A stretch of 64,000 nucleotides of DNA from Sphingomonas sp. LY54 (lineage in GTDB: Bacteria > Pseudomonadota > Alphaproteobacteria > Sphingomonadales > Sphingomonadaceae). The position numbers were made by a program, and so were the translations under genes. The notes under the pieces were generated by a model. It was given only the letters and a program-made list of their open reading frames with translations. It was not told where the DNA came from and did not search any database. Position 1 is the stretch's first letter. Every line of letters begins with the position of its first letter. Of the stretch, positions 16,870-26,153 are shown piece after piece. Where the stretch lies: the NCBI RefSeq assembly GCF_035594035.1, contig NZ_CP141588.1, positions 3,068,501-3,132,500 on the forward strand, given 5' to 3'.

Positions 16870-19035
16870 TTGAAAGCAGTTCTTCTGGCGAGCGCAACCG
16901 CGCTTGCGCTCGGTGGTTGCACCACCATGACCAGCGACAGCGCAGCCGTTGAAACGGCGTCCGCGACGCCGGCGGCCCAGGCCGCCGTTGCCGTCCCCGA
17001 CAATATCCTGCTCGCCGACTGGCAGGGCGGCTATGACGGCGTGCCGCCGTTCGACAAGGTGACCCCGGAGCTGTTCCCCGAGGCCATCCAATTCGGCATC
17101 GACGAGCAGCGCCGCGAGGTGCTCGCCATCGCCAACAACGGCGCCGCGCCGACCTTCGCCAACACGGTCGAAGCGCTCGAGAAGGTGGGCGAGCGGCTCG
17201 ACCGCGTGCTCTCCGTGTTCGGCGTGATGACCAGCAACGTGACGACTCCGGCCTACCAGGCGCTCGACAAGGAATGGTCGCCCAAGCTTTCGGCCGCCTA
17301 TGACGAGATCAATCTCAATCCGAAGCTCTTCGAGCGCATCAAGGCGGTCTACGAGGCCCGCGCCAATTCCGGGCTGGATGCCAAGCAGCAGCGCCTCGTC
17401 ACCCGCCTCTACGACAGCTTCGTCCGCCGCGGCGCCAACCTCGACGACGCGCAGAAGCAGCAGCTTTCGGCCTACAACCAGCAGCTCGCCGCCAAGTTCG
17501 CGACCTTCAGCGAGAAGGTGCTGGCCGACGAAAGCACCTTCATCACCGCCACCGAGGCCGAGCTGAAGGGCGTTCCGGCCGACGTGAAGGCCGCCGCGGC
17601 ATCCGCCGCCAAGGAGCGCAAGCTCCCCGCCGGCAGCTACGCGATCGTCAACACCCGTTCGGCGGTCGATCCGATCCTGACCTTCGCCGACAATCGCGCG
17701 CTGCGCCAGAAGGTTTGGCAGGCGTTCGTCAATCGCGGCGACAACAAGGACGCGAACGACACCAACCAGATCATCGCCGAGATCGTGAAGCTGCGCGCCG
17801 ACCGCGCCAAATTGCTCGGCTTCGGCAGCCACGCCGACTGGCGCATGCAGGACACGATGGCCAAGACCCCGGCCGCCGGGATGGCCCTGATGAACCGCGT
17901 TTGGCCGGCCGCCGTGGCGCGTGTGAAGGAGGAGGTCCGCGACCAGCAGGCGCTGGCCACCAAATCGGGCGCCAAGATCACGATCGAGCCGTGGGACTAT
18001 CGCTACTATCAGGAGAAGGTCCGCAAGGATCGCTACGACCTCAGCCAAGACGAGGTGAAGCCCTATTTCGCGCTCGATAACATCATCGAGGCGTCCTACT
18101 GGGCGGCGGGCGAATTGTACGGGCTCGACTTCAAGGAAGTGACCGGCACGGTCCCGACCTGGCATTCGGACATCCGCGTCTACAGCGTCACCGACCGGGG
18201 CACTGGGAAGCAGGTGGGCCTGTTCTACCGCGACGACTATGCCCGCACCGGCAAGCGCTCGGGCGCCTGGGCGACGACCTACCGCAGCCGCGCCGGCCTG
18301 CTCGGCGACGACATCGTGCTCGGCTCGAACAACAACAATTTCGTGAAGCCCGCGCCTGGCGAGCCGGTGCTGATCAGCCTCGACGATGCCGAGACCCTGT
18401 TCCACGAGTTCGGCCACGCCATCCATTATTTCCTGTCGGACGTTTACTATCCGAGCTTCGGCGGCACGCCGCGGGACTTCGTGGAATATCCGAGCCAGGT
18501 GAACGAGAATTGGCTGCTGACGCCGCAGGTGCTGAGCAAGTTCGCAAAACACTATAAGACCGGTCAGCCGATGCCGAAGGCGCTGCTCGACAAGATCGAG
18601 GCCTCGTCCAAGTTCAACCAGGGCTTTGCGACGGTCGAGTATCTTTCGTCGGCTCTGGTCGACATGGCGCTGCACATGGACCCGAACGGCGTCGTCGATC
18701 CCGACAAGTTCGAGCGGGAGACGCTGACCAAGCTCGGCATGCCGAAGGAGCTGGTGATGCGGCACCGCCTGCCGCAGTTCAACCATCTCTTCTCGTCCGA
18801 CGCTTATTCGGCCGGCTATTATTCCTACCTCTGGTCGGAGACGATGGACGCCGACACCTGGGCGGCGTTCGAGGAGACCGGCAACCCGTTCGACAAGGCG
18901 ACCGCGGACCGTTTCCGCCAGACCCTGCTTTCGACCGGCAACGAGACCGACCGCGCCGAGGCCTATCGCGCCTTCCGCGGCCGCGATCCGGACGTGAACG
19001 CGCTGCTCCACAAGCGCGGCTTCCCGACCAATTGA
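16870..19035 (+). CDS. M3 family metallopeptidase lipoprotein (peptidyl-dipeptidase Dcp-like)
   Basis: A 721-residue protein. I chose TTG 16870 because GGAG lies eight bases upstream and the resulting N-terminus is a lipoprotein signal (KAVLLASATALALGGC). The zinc site HEFGH is in LFHEFGHAIHYF, with the second-shell glutamate region FVEYPSQVNENW downstream. These and the length match the thimet-oligopeptidase/Dcp group, which removes dipeptides from the C-terminus of short peptides. Lipidation would place it in the periplasm, unlike cytosolic Dcp and OpdA. A strong hairpin follows the gene. Confidence 0.88.
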   Translation: MKAVLLASATALALGGCTTMTSDSAAVETASATPAAQAAVAVPDNILLADWQGGYDGVPPFDKVTPELFPEAIQFGIDEQRREVLAIANNGAAPTFANTVEALEKVGERLDRVLSVFGVMTSNVTTPAYQALDKEWSPKLSAAYDEINLNPKLFERIKAVYEARANSGLDAKQQRLVTRLYDSFVRRGANLDDAQKQQLSAYNQQLAAKFATFSEKVLADESTFITATEAELKGVPADVKAAAASAAKERKLPAGSYAIVNTRSAVDPILTFADNRALRQKVWQAFVNRGDNKDANDTNQIIAEIVKLRADRAKLLGFGSHADWRMQDTMAKTPAAGMALMNRVWPAAVARVKEEVRDQQALATKSGAKITIEPWDYRYYQEKVRKDRYDLSQDEVKPYFALDNIIEASYWAAGELYGLDFKEVTGTVPTWHSDIRVYSVTDRGTGKQVGLFYRDDYARTGKRSGAWATTYRSRAGLLGDDIVLGSNNNNFVKPAPGEPVLISLDDAETLFHEFGHAIHYFLSDVYYPSFGGTPRDFVEYPSQVNENWLLTPQVLSKFAKHYKTGQPMPKALLDKIEASSKFNQGFATVEYLSSALVDMALHMDPNGVVDPDKFERETLTKLGMPKELVMRHRLPQFNHLFSSDAYSAGYYSYLWSETMDADTWAAFEETGNPFDKATADRFRQTLLSTGNETDRAEAYRAFRGRDPDVNALLHKRGFPTN

Positions 19036-19040
19036 TCCGG

Positions 19041-19106
19041 CACCCTCCCGTTCGCGGGAGGGCAGCCAAAAAGAAAGCGGCGTCTCCTTGCGGAGGCGCC
19101 GCTTTC
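19041..19106. terminator. two hairpins between convergent genes
   Basis: First hairpin: CCCTCCCG-TTCG-CGGGAGGG around 19043-19062. Second and longer: GAAAGCGGCGTCTCC (19073-19087) pairing with GGAGGCGCCGCTTTC. The A-rich stretch before the second stem becomes a T tract on the - strand, so this can terminate transcription from both sides. Confidence 0.75.
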
Positions 19107-19129
19107 CGTTTCCCCTGCTCAGGAGAAGG

Positions 19130-19867
19130 TCAGCCCGAAGGCGCGGACTGGTCGTCGGGCAGCTTCACCGTCTCGATCAGCACGTCGAGTTGGGCTTCGC
19201 AGCCATTCTGGATCAGCGAGGACGCCATCTCCTCGAGCCCGCCCGGCTTGGCGGGGAGGGTGCGAAATTTGAGGTTGGTGGGCTGCGCGGCGCCCGGCCA
19301 GGTCAGGCGATAATCGGAGCCGTCCTGGATCGCGAGGTCGGCCGGCCAGCCGAGCGTGGTCTGGCCCTTGGCCCAGTTCAACTGGCGGGTGGCGCCGTCG
19401 CCCGGGCGCGTCACCGTGAGCGGGGCGGCCTTGCTCGCGTCGCCGCGCCACAAAGTGACGTTGGTCGGGTCGGCGAGGCAGATGTTCGAGCTCCTGGCGA
19501 CGTCGACGTGCCAGATCGACGGGCTGCGCGCGGCGGTCGCTCCGCCGACGTTGCGCACCGCCCCGATGCGGGCGCGGCGGCTGGAGCCGGCGGTCGCCGC
19601 TGAGGCGAGGACCGAGCCCTGGGCCGCCTGGGCGGGGCCGGAAGGCGTGAAGGTGCCGGGCCCGCGCAAAGTGCGCGTGCCGCGCGCGTCGAGCAGCACC
19701 AGCGAGTCGTTCGCCTTGAGCGTGATCCGCGCATTGTCGGGGATGGCTTTCCCGGCCGGATAGGCTTTGGCCGAAGGGCCGGACGCGCGCACGACAAGGA
19801 CTTCTGCGCCCGCCGCGCTGGCGAGCGAGGCGATCATCAAGACCGGGGCAAGATATCGAAGCTTCAT
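19130..19867 (-). CDS. secreted FecR-like domain protein, partner of the cyclase
   Basis: A 245-residue protein from ATG 19867, one base after the stop of the cyclase gene, so probably translationally coupled. The signal peptide is MKLRYLAPVLMIASLASAAG. The segment with KANDSLVLLDARGTRTLRGPG looks like a FecR-type beta module. The remainder (WHVDVARSSNICLADP, LNWAKGQTTLGWPAD) has no catalytic signature. In other bacteria CHASE2 cyclases are often paired with FecR-domain periplasmic proteins, which suggests a ligand-binding or signal-presenting role for the CHASE2 sensor (inference). Confidence 0.7.
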   Translation of the reverse strand: MKLRYLAPVLMIASLASAAGAEVLVVRASGPSAKAYPAGKAIPDNARITLKANDSLVLLDARGTRTLRGPGTFTPSGPAQAAQGSVLASAATAGSSRRARIGAVRNVGGATAARSPSIWHVDVARSSNICLADPTNVTLWRGDASKAAPLTVTRPGDGATRQLNWAKGQTTLGWPADLAIQDGSDYRLTWPGAAQPTNLKFRTLPAKPGGLEEMASSLIQNGCEAQLDVLIETVKLPDDQSAPSG

Positions 19868-19868
19868 A

Positions 19869-21875
19869 TCACTTGGATCCCAACACATAGTGCCCCCCCG
19901 GACCGGCTTCCCTGATGCGATACACGAAATTGGCGAGCGCCGCATCATCCTTGTGATTGTCCGAGACAGCCTGCAGCTCTGCAAGAGCCGTCCTATCATT
20001 GGCTTCGAAGCGCTCCCAGAGCTTAACCAATGTTTGCCGCAGACCGGCGTCCATTTGCGGGACGGGCTCCCAGACTTGGACGGGAGTGGCGCGGCCCGAC
20101 AGCACGATCCGGCCCATCGGCCGGAAGATGTCGAGCGTCGATTCCCGTTTCGCCTCGTCGCTGACCAGGATCGTCGTCTTCAGGGACTTGTTGGCCGATT
20201 CGAGCCGTGCGGCGGTGTTCATGCCGTCGCCGAGCGCGGTGTATTGGATGCGGCCCTCGCCGCCGAAATTGCCGACCACCGCCTCGCCGCGGTGCAGGCC
20301 GACGCGGGTGCAGCCGAGCGGCGGGATTTCGGGCCCACCGGCGCGACGGAATTCCTCGCCGCATTCGTACATGGCGACGGCGGCGCGAGCGGCCCGGTCG
20401 GCGTCGTCGGGCCGCGCGATCGGCGCGCCCCAGAAGGCCACGACGGCGTCGCCGACGAACTTGTCGATCGTGCCGCCATGCTTGAGCACGGTGTCGCTCA
20501 ATTCATCGAGATAGCGGTTGAGGAGGGACGACAATTGCTCGGGCTTGATCGCGTGGCTGAGCTTGGTGAAGCCCTCCATGTCGGTGAACATCGCGTAGAT
20601 CTGCTTCTTCTCGCCCTTCAGCGCGAGCCGCTCGGGATCGCGCAAGATCTGGTGGGCGATGTCGGCCGGGAGATATTTGCCCAGCGTATGCTCGGCGAAG
20701 CGGCGTTCCTCGGCGCCGACCGCGCGCGCGGCGGTGCCGATCGCGGCGAAGGCGAACAGCCAGCCGACCGCCCAGCCGAAAGCGGGCAGGCCGAGCGTGT
20801 CGACGTTGATCGACTGCAGATAGAAAGGGAGGGTGACGAAGAAGATCACCTGGCCGACGAGGACGAGCGCCAGCTTCCAGCTCCGCATCTCGAGCAGGCT
20901 GGTGAGCCCGCCGGCCACCACCACGGCGAAGGCGACCGCCCAGAGCGACCAGGACGGGATCGCGCCGGGCATGCGGCCGTCGAGCAATTGAGCGAGCAGA
21001 TGGGCGTGTATGTCCAGGCCCTTGGTCAGCCGCCCGTCGACGCGCGTCATCGGCGTCTCGTAATCGTCCATGTCCTGGATATCGCCGCCGATCAGGACGT
21101 AGCGACCCTCGACCTGCGGGCGCAGGGCCGCCGCCATGTCGGTGGCGAACAGGTCGATCGGCAGTTTGGAAAAGACCGGATATTCCTCGCTCCTGGGCAG
21201 GCGGAAGGCGATGCTGCGGGTGTAGTCGCGAAACCGCGGCTGCTCCGGCGCCATCGCATTGGCGAGCAAAGGCGGCAGGCTTGCGGGCTGCGCGGGCCAG
21301 GACCGGGTGACGCCGTCCTCCAGATCGGGCTCGAGCATGATGCTGGCCGGCTTGACCGGACCCGGCTTCAACTGGCCGAGGAAGCTGGTGAGATATTCCT
21401 CCTGCCACAGCTTGATGTAATCGGGATTGGTCGCGTTCGAGGCGAAGGCGAGATAGGTCGGCGTCTTCATGCCTCGGAAGGCGTCGATCAGGATCGGGTC
21501 CTCGGCCTGGGGCTGGTCCATCAATATGTCGATCCCGATCGCCTTCGGGTTCATCGCGTCGAGCTTCAGCAGCGCATCGGCGAGCATCTTGCGGTCGAGC
21601 GGCGAACGCTTCGCCAGCGCCTCCAGCGTCTCGTCGGTATAGACGACGAGCACGATGCGATCGTCCTGATCGACCCGATCGGCGGTCTCCAGCAGCCGCA
21701 GGTCATAGAGGCCGCGCTCGGCGTCCTTGGCGAGCGGTATTTCCCAGCTGTAGCGCGCGAAGAGCAGGCCGATGACCAGGAAGAGAGCGGTCGCGGCGAG
21801 CCGGAACGGCCCGATCTGCCGGGCGACGCGGCGGGCCCGGGTCGGCCAGTTCGGACCTTCGCTCTCGCCTCCCAC
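19869..21875 (-). CDS. CHASE2 sensor adenylate/guanylate cyclase
   Basis: About 668 residues. GTG 21875 has GGGGAG six bases upstream; a TTG at 21890 would add five residues. After a first membrane helix comes an extracytoplasmic CHASE2 domain (about 40-315; DDRIVLVVYTDETL, IGIDILMDQPQAEDP, YVLIGGDIQDMDDYETP). Two or three further helices follow, then a class III cyclase domain. It keeps both metal-binding aspartates (MFTDMEGFT and KFVGDAVVAFWG) and the GDGMNTAARLE motif. It should make cAMP (or cGMP) in response to a periplasmic signal. The FecR-like gene lies immediately downstream. Possible readers of the product nearby are the Popeye-like protein at 16 kb and the CpdA-like enzyme at 2 kb. 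Confidence 0.88.
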   Translation of the reverse strand: MGGESEGPNWPTRARRVARQIGPFRLAATALFLVIGLLFARYSWEIPLAKDAERGLYDLRLLETADRVDQDDRIVLVVYTDETLEALAKRSPLDRKMLADALLKLDAMNPKAIGIDILMDQPQAEDPILIDAFRGMKTPTYLAFASNATNPDYIKLWQEEYLTSFLGQLKPGPVKPASIMLEPDLEDGVTRSWPAQPASLPPLLANAMAPEQPRFRDYTRSIAFRLPRSEEYPVFSKLPIDLFATDMAAALRPQVEGRYVLIGGDIQDMDDYETPMTRVDGRLTKGLDIHAHLLAQLLDGRMPGAIPSWSLWAVAFAVVVAGGLTSLLEMRSWKLALVLVGQVIFFVTLPFYLQSINVDTLGLPAFGWAVGWLFAFAAIGTAARAVGAEERRFAEHTLGKYLPADIAHQILRDPERLALKGEKKQIYAMFTDMEGFTKLSHAIKPEQLSSLLNRYLDELSDTVLKHGGTIDKFVGDAVVAFWGAPIARPDDADRAARAAVAMYECGEEFRRAGGPEIPPLGCTRVGLHRGEAVVGNFGGEGRIQYTALGDGMNTAARLESANKSLKTTILVSDEAKRESTLDIFRPMGRIVLSGRATPVQVWEPVPQMDAGLRQTLVKLWERFEANDRTALAELQAVSDNHKDDAALANFVYRIREAGPGGHYVLGSK

Positions 21876-21932
21876 CAAGCACTCCCCCAAGCGGCCAAGA
21901 GCGACGGAGCTTAGTGCTTTCGCCTGCGGAGT

Positions 21933-23012
21933 CTACGGTATGCCGGCGGCGCCGGCCTTGCGCGCCTGGGCCCAGGCGAGATCGGCGAGCGGCTCCAGCC
22001 CCGCGGCCATCCGGTCGGCATGGGCCGAGGCGGCGGTTCCGCGGGCGATCCGGCCCTTGATGCCGTGCAGGATCGCAGCGAGGCGGAACATGTTGAAGGC
22101 GATGTAGAAATCGAGGTGCGGGATGCCCTCGCGCCCGGTGCGGCGGCAATAGGCCGCGACATAGTCCGCCTCGGAGGGGATGTTGAGCGCGCGAAGGTCC
22201 ACGCCGGCCAGCCCGGTCGTCATGCTGGCGGGCATCCGATAGACCATCAGGTGGTAAGCGAAATCGGCGAGGGGATGGCCGAGCGTCGACAATTCCCAAT
22301 CGAGCACCGCCAACACCCTGGGCTCGGTCGGGTGGAAGATCATATTGTCGCAGCGGAAGTCGCCGTGGATGATCCGCGCGACCTCTTCGTCGGCGGGGAT
22401 GTTCTGCGGCAGCCATTCGACCAGCCGGTCCATCGCCGGCACGCGCCCCGCCTCGACGTCGCCGAGATATTGCTTCGACCAGCGGCCGATCTGGCGCTCG
22501 AAATAGTTGCCGGGCTTGCCGTAATCGCCAAGGCCGAGCGCTTCGGGATCGAGGCTGTGGAGCTGCGCGATCGTGGCGTTCATCGCGTCGAAATAAGCGG
22601 GGCGCTCGGCGTCGCTCACCTCGGGGAAGCTCGGCTCCCAGAAGATCCGGCCCTCGACCATCTCCATCACATAGAAGGGCGTGCTGATCACGGCCTCGTC
22701 CTCGCACAGGCCGTAGCTGCGCGCGACCGGGAAGCCGGCTGCCCCAAGCGCGGTGATGACGCGATATTCGCGGTCGACGGCGTGCGCGCCGGGGAGGAGC
22801 TTGCCGGGGGGCTTGCGGCGCAGGACATAGCTGCGGGCGGGCGTCACGAGCTTGTAGGTTGGGTTGGACTGGCCGCCCTTGAACTGCTCGACCGCGAGCG
22901 GTCCGGCGAAGCCGTCGACCGCGTGCTCCATCCAGGCCGCAAGCGCCGCGACGTCGAAGCGGTGCGCCTCGCGGACTTCGCGCGTGCCGCTATTGTCGCT
23001 GCTGCGGCTCAT
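21933..23012 (-). CDS. APH-fold phosphotransferase family protein (ACAD10/11 N-domain-like)
   Basis: A 359-residue protein. ATG 23012 overlaps the end of the malate synthase gene by 4 bp. Kinase-like motifs: [10 protein letters not shown] for the glycine loop, YVLRRKPPG with the ATP lysine region, IHGDFRCDN as the catalytic loop, and [17 protein letters not shown] carrying the metal-binding aspartate. This is the group related to the kinase domain of human ACAD10/ACAD11, which phosphorylates 4-hydroxyacyl-CoAs. In bacteria these genes usually lie with fatty-acid oxidation genes. Here it follows malate synthase, which consumes acetyl-CoA- and glyoxylate-derived carbon, so a role in growth on acids is plausible. 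Aminoglycoside resistance is unlikely. Confidence 0.82.
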   Translation of the reverse strand: MSRSSDNSGTREVREAHRFDVAALAAWMEHAVDGFAGPLAVEQFKGGQSNPTYKLVTPARSYVLRRKPPGKLLPGAHAVDREYRVITALGAAGFPVARSYGLCEDEAVISTPFYVMEMVEGRIFWEPSFPEVSDAERPAYFDAMNATIAQLHSLDPEALGLGDYGKPGNYFERQIGRWSKQYLGDVEAGRVPAMDRLVEWLPQNIPADEEVARIIHGDFRCDNMIFHPTEPRVLAVLDWELSTLGHPLADFAYHLMVYRMPASMTTGLAGVDLRALNIPSEADYVAAYCRRTGREGIPHLDFYIAFNMFRLAAILHGIKGRIARGTAASAHADRMAAGLEPLADLAWAQARKAGAAGIP

Positions 23013-25135
23013 CCTTCTTCGGTCTCCTTCAGCGCGAGCCGGTGGGCGTGGAGCAGGGGCTCGGTGTAGCCGGACGGCTGCGTCTCGCCCTCGAAGACCA
23101 AAGCCGCGGCGGCGCGGAAGGCGGTGCTGGCCGCGAAATCGGGCGCCATCGGCCGGTACAAGGGATCGCCTTCATTCTGGCGGTCGACCACGGCCGCCAT
23201 CCGCTCCAGCGCGGCCTGGACCTGGTCGCGGGAAACCACGCCGTGGCGCAGCCAGTTGGCGACATGCTGGCTGGAGATGCGGCAGGTCGCGCGGTCCTCC
23301 ATCAGGCCGATATCGTGGATGTCGGGCACCTTCGAGCAGCCGACGCCCTGGTCGATCCAGCGGACGACATAGCCGAGTATGCCCTGGACGTTGTTGTCGA
23401 GCTCCTCGCGCACTTCGTCGGCCGACCAGTTGCGGCCTTCGGCGACCGGGATCGTCAAGATGTCGTGGAGTCGCGCCGGGGTGCGGCCGGCGATCTCGCG
23501 CTGGCGCTCGGCGACGTCGACCTGGTGGTAATGGAGGGCGTGCAATGTCGCGGCGGTCGGGGAGGGGACCCAGGCGGTGGTGGCGCCGCTCTTCGGGTGC
23601 GCGGCCTTCTGCGCGAGCATGTCGGCCATCCGGTCGGGGATCGCCCACATGCCCTTGCCGATCTGGGCGCGCCCGGCGAAGCCGCAGGCGAGGCCGACAT
23701 CGACATTGTTGTCCTCATAGGCCTGCAGCCAGCGCGCCGCTTTCATCTCGCCCTTGCGGACCATGGGCCCCAATTTCATCGACGTGTGGATCTCGTCGCC
23801 GGTGCGGTCGAGGAAGCCGGTGTTGATGAAGACGACCCGGTCCTTCACCGCGTGGATGACGGCGGCGAGATTGACGCTGGTGCGTCTCTCCTCGTCCATC
23901 ACGCCGATCTTGACCGTGTTGCGGGGCAGGCCGAGCAGGTCCTCGACGCGGTCGAACAGGCGCTTGGCGAAGCCGGCCTCCTCGGGCCCGTGCATCTTGG
24001 GTTTGACGATGTAGATCGACCCGGCGGGGCTATTGGCGCGCGCGCCGTATATGTCGTGGAGGCCGATCAGCGACGTGACGGCGGCGTCGACCAGGCCTTC
24101 GAACACTTCCTCGCCGTCGATCCGCATCATCGGATTGGTCATCAGGTGGCCGACATTGCGGACGAACAGCAGAGACCGGCCGCGCACGGCGAGCGGGCCG
24201 TCGGCGGTTTCGTAGGTCCGGTCGGGTTCGGCGCGGCGCTCGACGGTGCGGCCGCCTTTGTCGAAGCGGGCGGAGAGATCGCCGCGCATCAGCCCGAGCC
24301 AGTTGCGATAGGCGCCGATCTTCTCCTCGGCATCGACCGCGGCGACCGAATCCTCGCAATCCATGATCGCCGTGATCGCGCTTTCGAGCCGGATGTCGGC
24401 CACTCCGGCTTTGTCGGGCCGGCCGATCGGGTGGGCGGCGTCGATCAGCAACTCGACATAGAGGTTGTGGTGGCGGAGCAGGACCGCGCCTTCGCGCCAG
24501 CCGGCGAGCAGCGACGGATCAGCGAGGCCGCCGCGGTCGGTCGCCAGCGCGCCATGCTCGATCCCGTAGGAGGTGACGTCGGCATGGCTGCCGCCGGTTA
24601 GCGGCGCGATCTCGTCGAGAAAGTCGCGGCCCCATGCCACAACGCGCGCGCCGCGTTCGGCATCATAGCCGCCGCTTTTGGGCAGGTCGCCGAGCGCGTC
24701 GGTGCCGTAGAGCGCGTCATAGAGGCTGCCCCAGCGGGCGTTGACGGCGTTCAGCGCATAGCGGGCGTTGTTGACCGGAACGACGAGTTGCGGACCGGCA
24801 ATCGCGTCGATCTCCGGATCGACGCCGTCGGTGGCGATCGTGAATGAGGCAGGGGGATCGACCAGATAGCCGATCTCGCGCAGGAAAGCTTCCTCCTCGG
24901 CCGGGTCGGGTGCGCGTCCGTCGAGCGCGGCGTTGCGGGCGTCGATCGCCGCTTGCAGGGTCTCGCGCCGGCGCAGCAGGCGGCGGTTCTCGGGGGTGAG
25001 GTCGCGCAGCAGGCCGGACAGGCCGAACCAGAAGTCCCTCGCCGCAAGGCCGGTTCCGGGGAGGGCCTCGTTCTCGATGAAGGCCTTGAAGGCCGGATCG
25101 ACTTCCAGTCCCGAAATCAGCTCGTAGCGCGGCAA
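23009..25135 (-). CDS. glcB: malate synthase G
   Basis: About 708 residues from TTG 25135, which has GGGGAC at good spacing and gives a start like other family members ([15 protein letters not shown]). ATG 25192 is an alternative that adds 19 unlikely residues. Signature stretches are [46 protein letters not shown] with the acetyl-CoA/metal region, [31 protein letters not shown] and VGCSKVPDI. The length fits isoform G (about 720). It condenses glyoxylate with acetyl-CoA to malate in the cytosol. No isocitrate lyase gene is in the window. It is coupled to the phosphotransferase gene by a 4-bp overlap. Confidence 0.95.
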   Translation of the reverse strand: MPRYELISGLEVDPAFKAFIENEALPGTGLAARDFWFGLSGLLRDLTPENRRLLRRRETLQAAIDARNAALDGRAPDPAEEEAFLREIGYLVDPPASFTIATDGVDPEIDAIAGPQLVVPVNNARYALNAVNARWGSLYDALYGTDALGDLPKSGGYDAERGARVVAWGRDFLDEIAPLTGGSHADVTSYGIEHGALATDRGGLADPSLLAGWREGAVLLRHHNLYVELLIDAAHPIGRPDKAGVADIRLESAITAIMDCEDSVAAVDAEEKIGAYRNWLGLMRGDLSARFDKGGRTVERRAEPDRTYETADGPLAVRGRSLLFVRNVGHLMTNPMMRIDGEEVFEGLVDAAVTSLIGLHDIYGARANSPAGSIYIVKPKMHGPEEAGFAKRLFDRVEDLLGLPRNTVKIGVMDEERRTSVNLAAVIHAVKDRVVFINTGFLDRTGDEIHTSMKLGPMVRKGEMKAARWLQAYEDNNVDVGLACGFAGRAQIGKGMWAIPDRMADMLAQKAAHPKSGATTAWVPSPTAATLHALHYHQVDVAERQREIAGRTPARLHDILTIPVAEGRNWSADEVREELDNNVQGILGYVVRWIDQGVGCSKVPDIHDIGLMEDRATCRISSQHVANWLRHGVVSRDQVQAALERMAAVVDRQNEGDPLYRPMAPDFAASTAFRAAAALVFEGETQPSGYTEPLLHAHRLALKETEEG

Positions 25136-25205
25136 GGCTGGTCCCCTATCGGTGCGTGCGGGCTCCGCTATGTTCGAGCCGCGCCGCCGCATCAATAGGG
25201 CATAG

Positions 25206-25238
25206 AAAAAGGGAGGAAGCGCCAGGCGCTCCCTCCCC
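25206..25238 (-). terminator. intrinsic terminator of the small outer-membrane barrel gene
   Basis: Read on the - strand: GGGAGGGAGCGCC, short loop, GGCGCTTCCTCCC, then TTTTTC. This is a strong stem with a U tract about 30 bp after the stop of the gene at 25266, and it separates that gene from malate synthase. Confidence 0.85.
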
Positions 25239-25265
25239 AATTCTTCTGAAGGGGCGAAAAGCCTC

Positions 25266-25838
25266 TTAGAAGCGGAAGCCGAACGTGGCGACTGCCTGGT
25301 GACGCGAGAAGTCACCCTCGTAGTTCGAGTAGCGATACTCGGTGCCCACGAACGAGTTCGGGCCGATGGCGAACTGCGCGCCGAGGCCGGCGCGAACGCC
25401 GTCCGCATTGGCGGAGTCGCTGACGGTGGTGCCGCCGGTGGTCACCGAGCCCTTGATGCGGGCGTTGGTGTAGCCGAGCTTGGCGTAGAGGTTCACCTTG
25501 TCGTTGACGGCGGCGGTGTAGCGGCCACCGACATAGAGGTCGCGGTTGACGGCGATCTTGGCGCTGTCGGTGCCGTCGACGAACTCGAGGTCAGCGGTGG
25601 AGTCGGTGATCTCGGCGTCGATGCCGAAAGCGCCGTTGGCGCCGACCGCGAAGTCGTAACCGATGCCGACGCCGTAGACGACGCCGCCGGCGTCCTCATC
25701 CGAGCCGCCGATGTCGGTGAAATCGACCTGGGCGTGGTCGTAGCCGACGATGCCTTCGATGCGCGGACCCGACGGTGCGGCGAAAGCCGGGGCTGCGATG
25801 ACGGTGGCCGCAACGGCGGCGAGAGCGATGCGCTTCAT
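25266..25838 (-). CDS. small outer-membrane beta-barrel protein (OmpA-like/porin family)
   Basis: A 190-residue protein with a clean signal peptide ([19 protein letters not shown]) and eight or so amphipathic strands ([48 protein letters not shown]), ending in FGFRF. Size and pattern match the 8-stranded opacity/OmpA-like barrels common in sphingomonads. AGGGAT lies before the ATG. It has its own long upstream region with nested inverted repeats and its own terminator. It is probably abundant and structural. Confidence 0.85.
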   Translation of the reverse strand: MKRIALAAVAATVIAAPAFAAPSGPRIEGIVGYDHAQVDFTDIGGSDEDAGGVVYGVGIGYDFAVGANGAFGIDAEITDSTADLEFVDGTDSAKIAVNRDLYVGGRYTAAVNDKVNLYAKLGYTNARIKGSVTTGGTTVSDSANADGVRAGLGAQFAIGPNSFVGTEYRYSNYEGDFSRHQAVATFGFRF

Positions 25839-25926
25839 TTAAAATCCCTTTCTGTGGTTCTCTCTCAGGAGAAGCGAGACCGGATTGAGTGGGGAAATGT
25901 GGCGGTGATGTGACAGCGCGCCTGTG

Positions 25927-26010
25927 GATTGTGGCATATGACTAATACACCTAAGCCGGTTTTCGCCTGAAACACCCTTGAAACCAATTGGTTAGGTGTC
26001 TGCCACAATC
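25927..26010. promoter_or_regulatory. nested inverted repeats in the divergent barrel/prfC intergenic region
   Basis: Outer perfect 10-bp arms GATTGTGGCA (25927-25936) and TGCCACAATC (26001-26010). Inside them lie perfect 8-bp arms ACACCTAA (25947-25954) and TTAGGTGT (25992-25999). A perfect 12-bp palindrome AACCAATTGGTT (25982-25993) sits against the right inner arm. The whole lies between the outer-membrane barrel gene and prfC, 90-170 bp from each. It may be a pair of operator sites or a remnant of a small inverted-repeat element. Nothing else is seen in the 315-bp gap. Confidence 0.55.
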
Positions 26011-26153
26011 TCTACCGAAAAAGTTGAATTGTAACGCCTCCAGCGTGTGAAAGCCCGCTTTCGCAGCACCTTAGCGCTCCGTAGTGCCACCGCCTCGCCT
26101 TTCCGGCCGGGCTTTGCTATGGGCCCGCGGAACGCTTATCCACGGATCCCCGC

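Noticed and set aside
16780-19011. A 743-codon open frame antisense to the M3 peptidase gene
   Set aside because: The + strand protein carries HEFGH and a lipoprotein signal. The antisense frame has no recognisable domain.
21933-23012. Aminoglycoside resistance by the APH-like protein
   Set aside because: Sequence context and motifs fit the ACAD10/11-like acyl-CoA group, and the gene is coupled to malate synthase.
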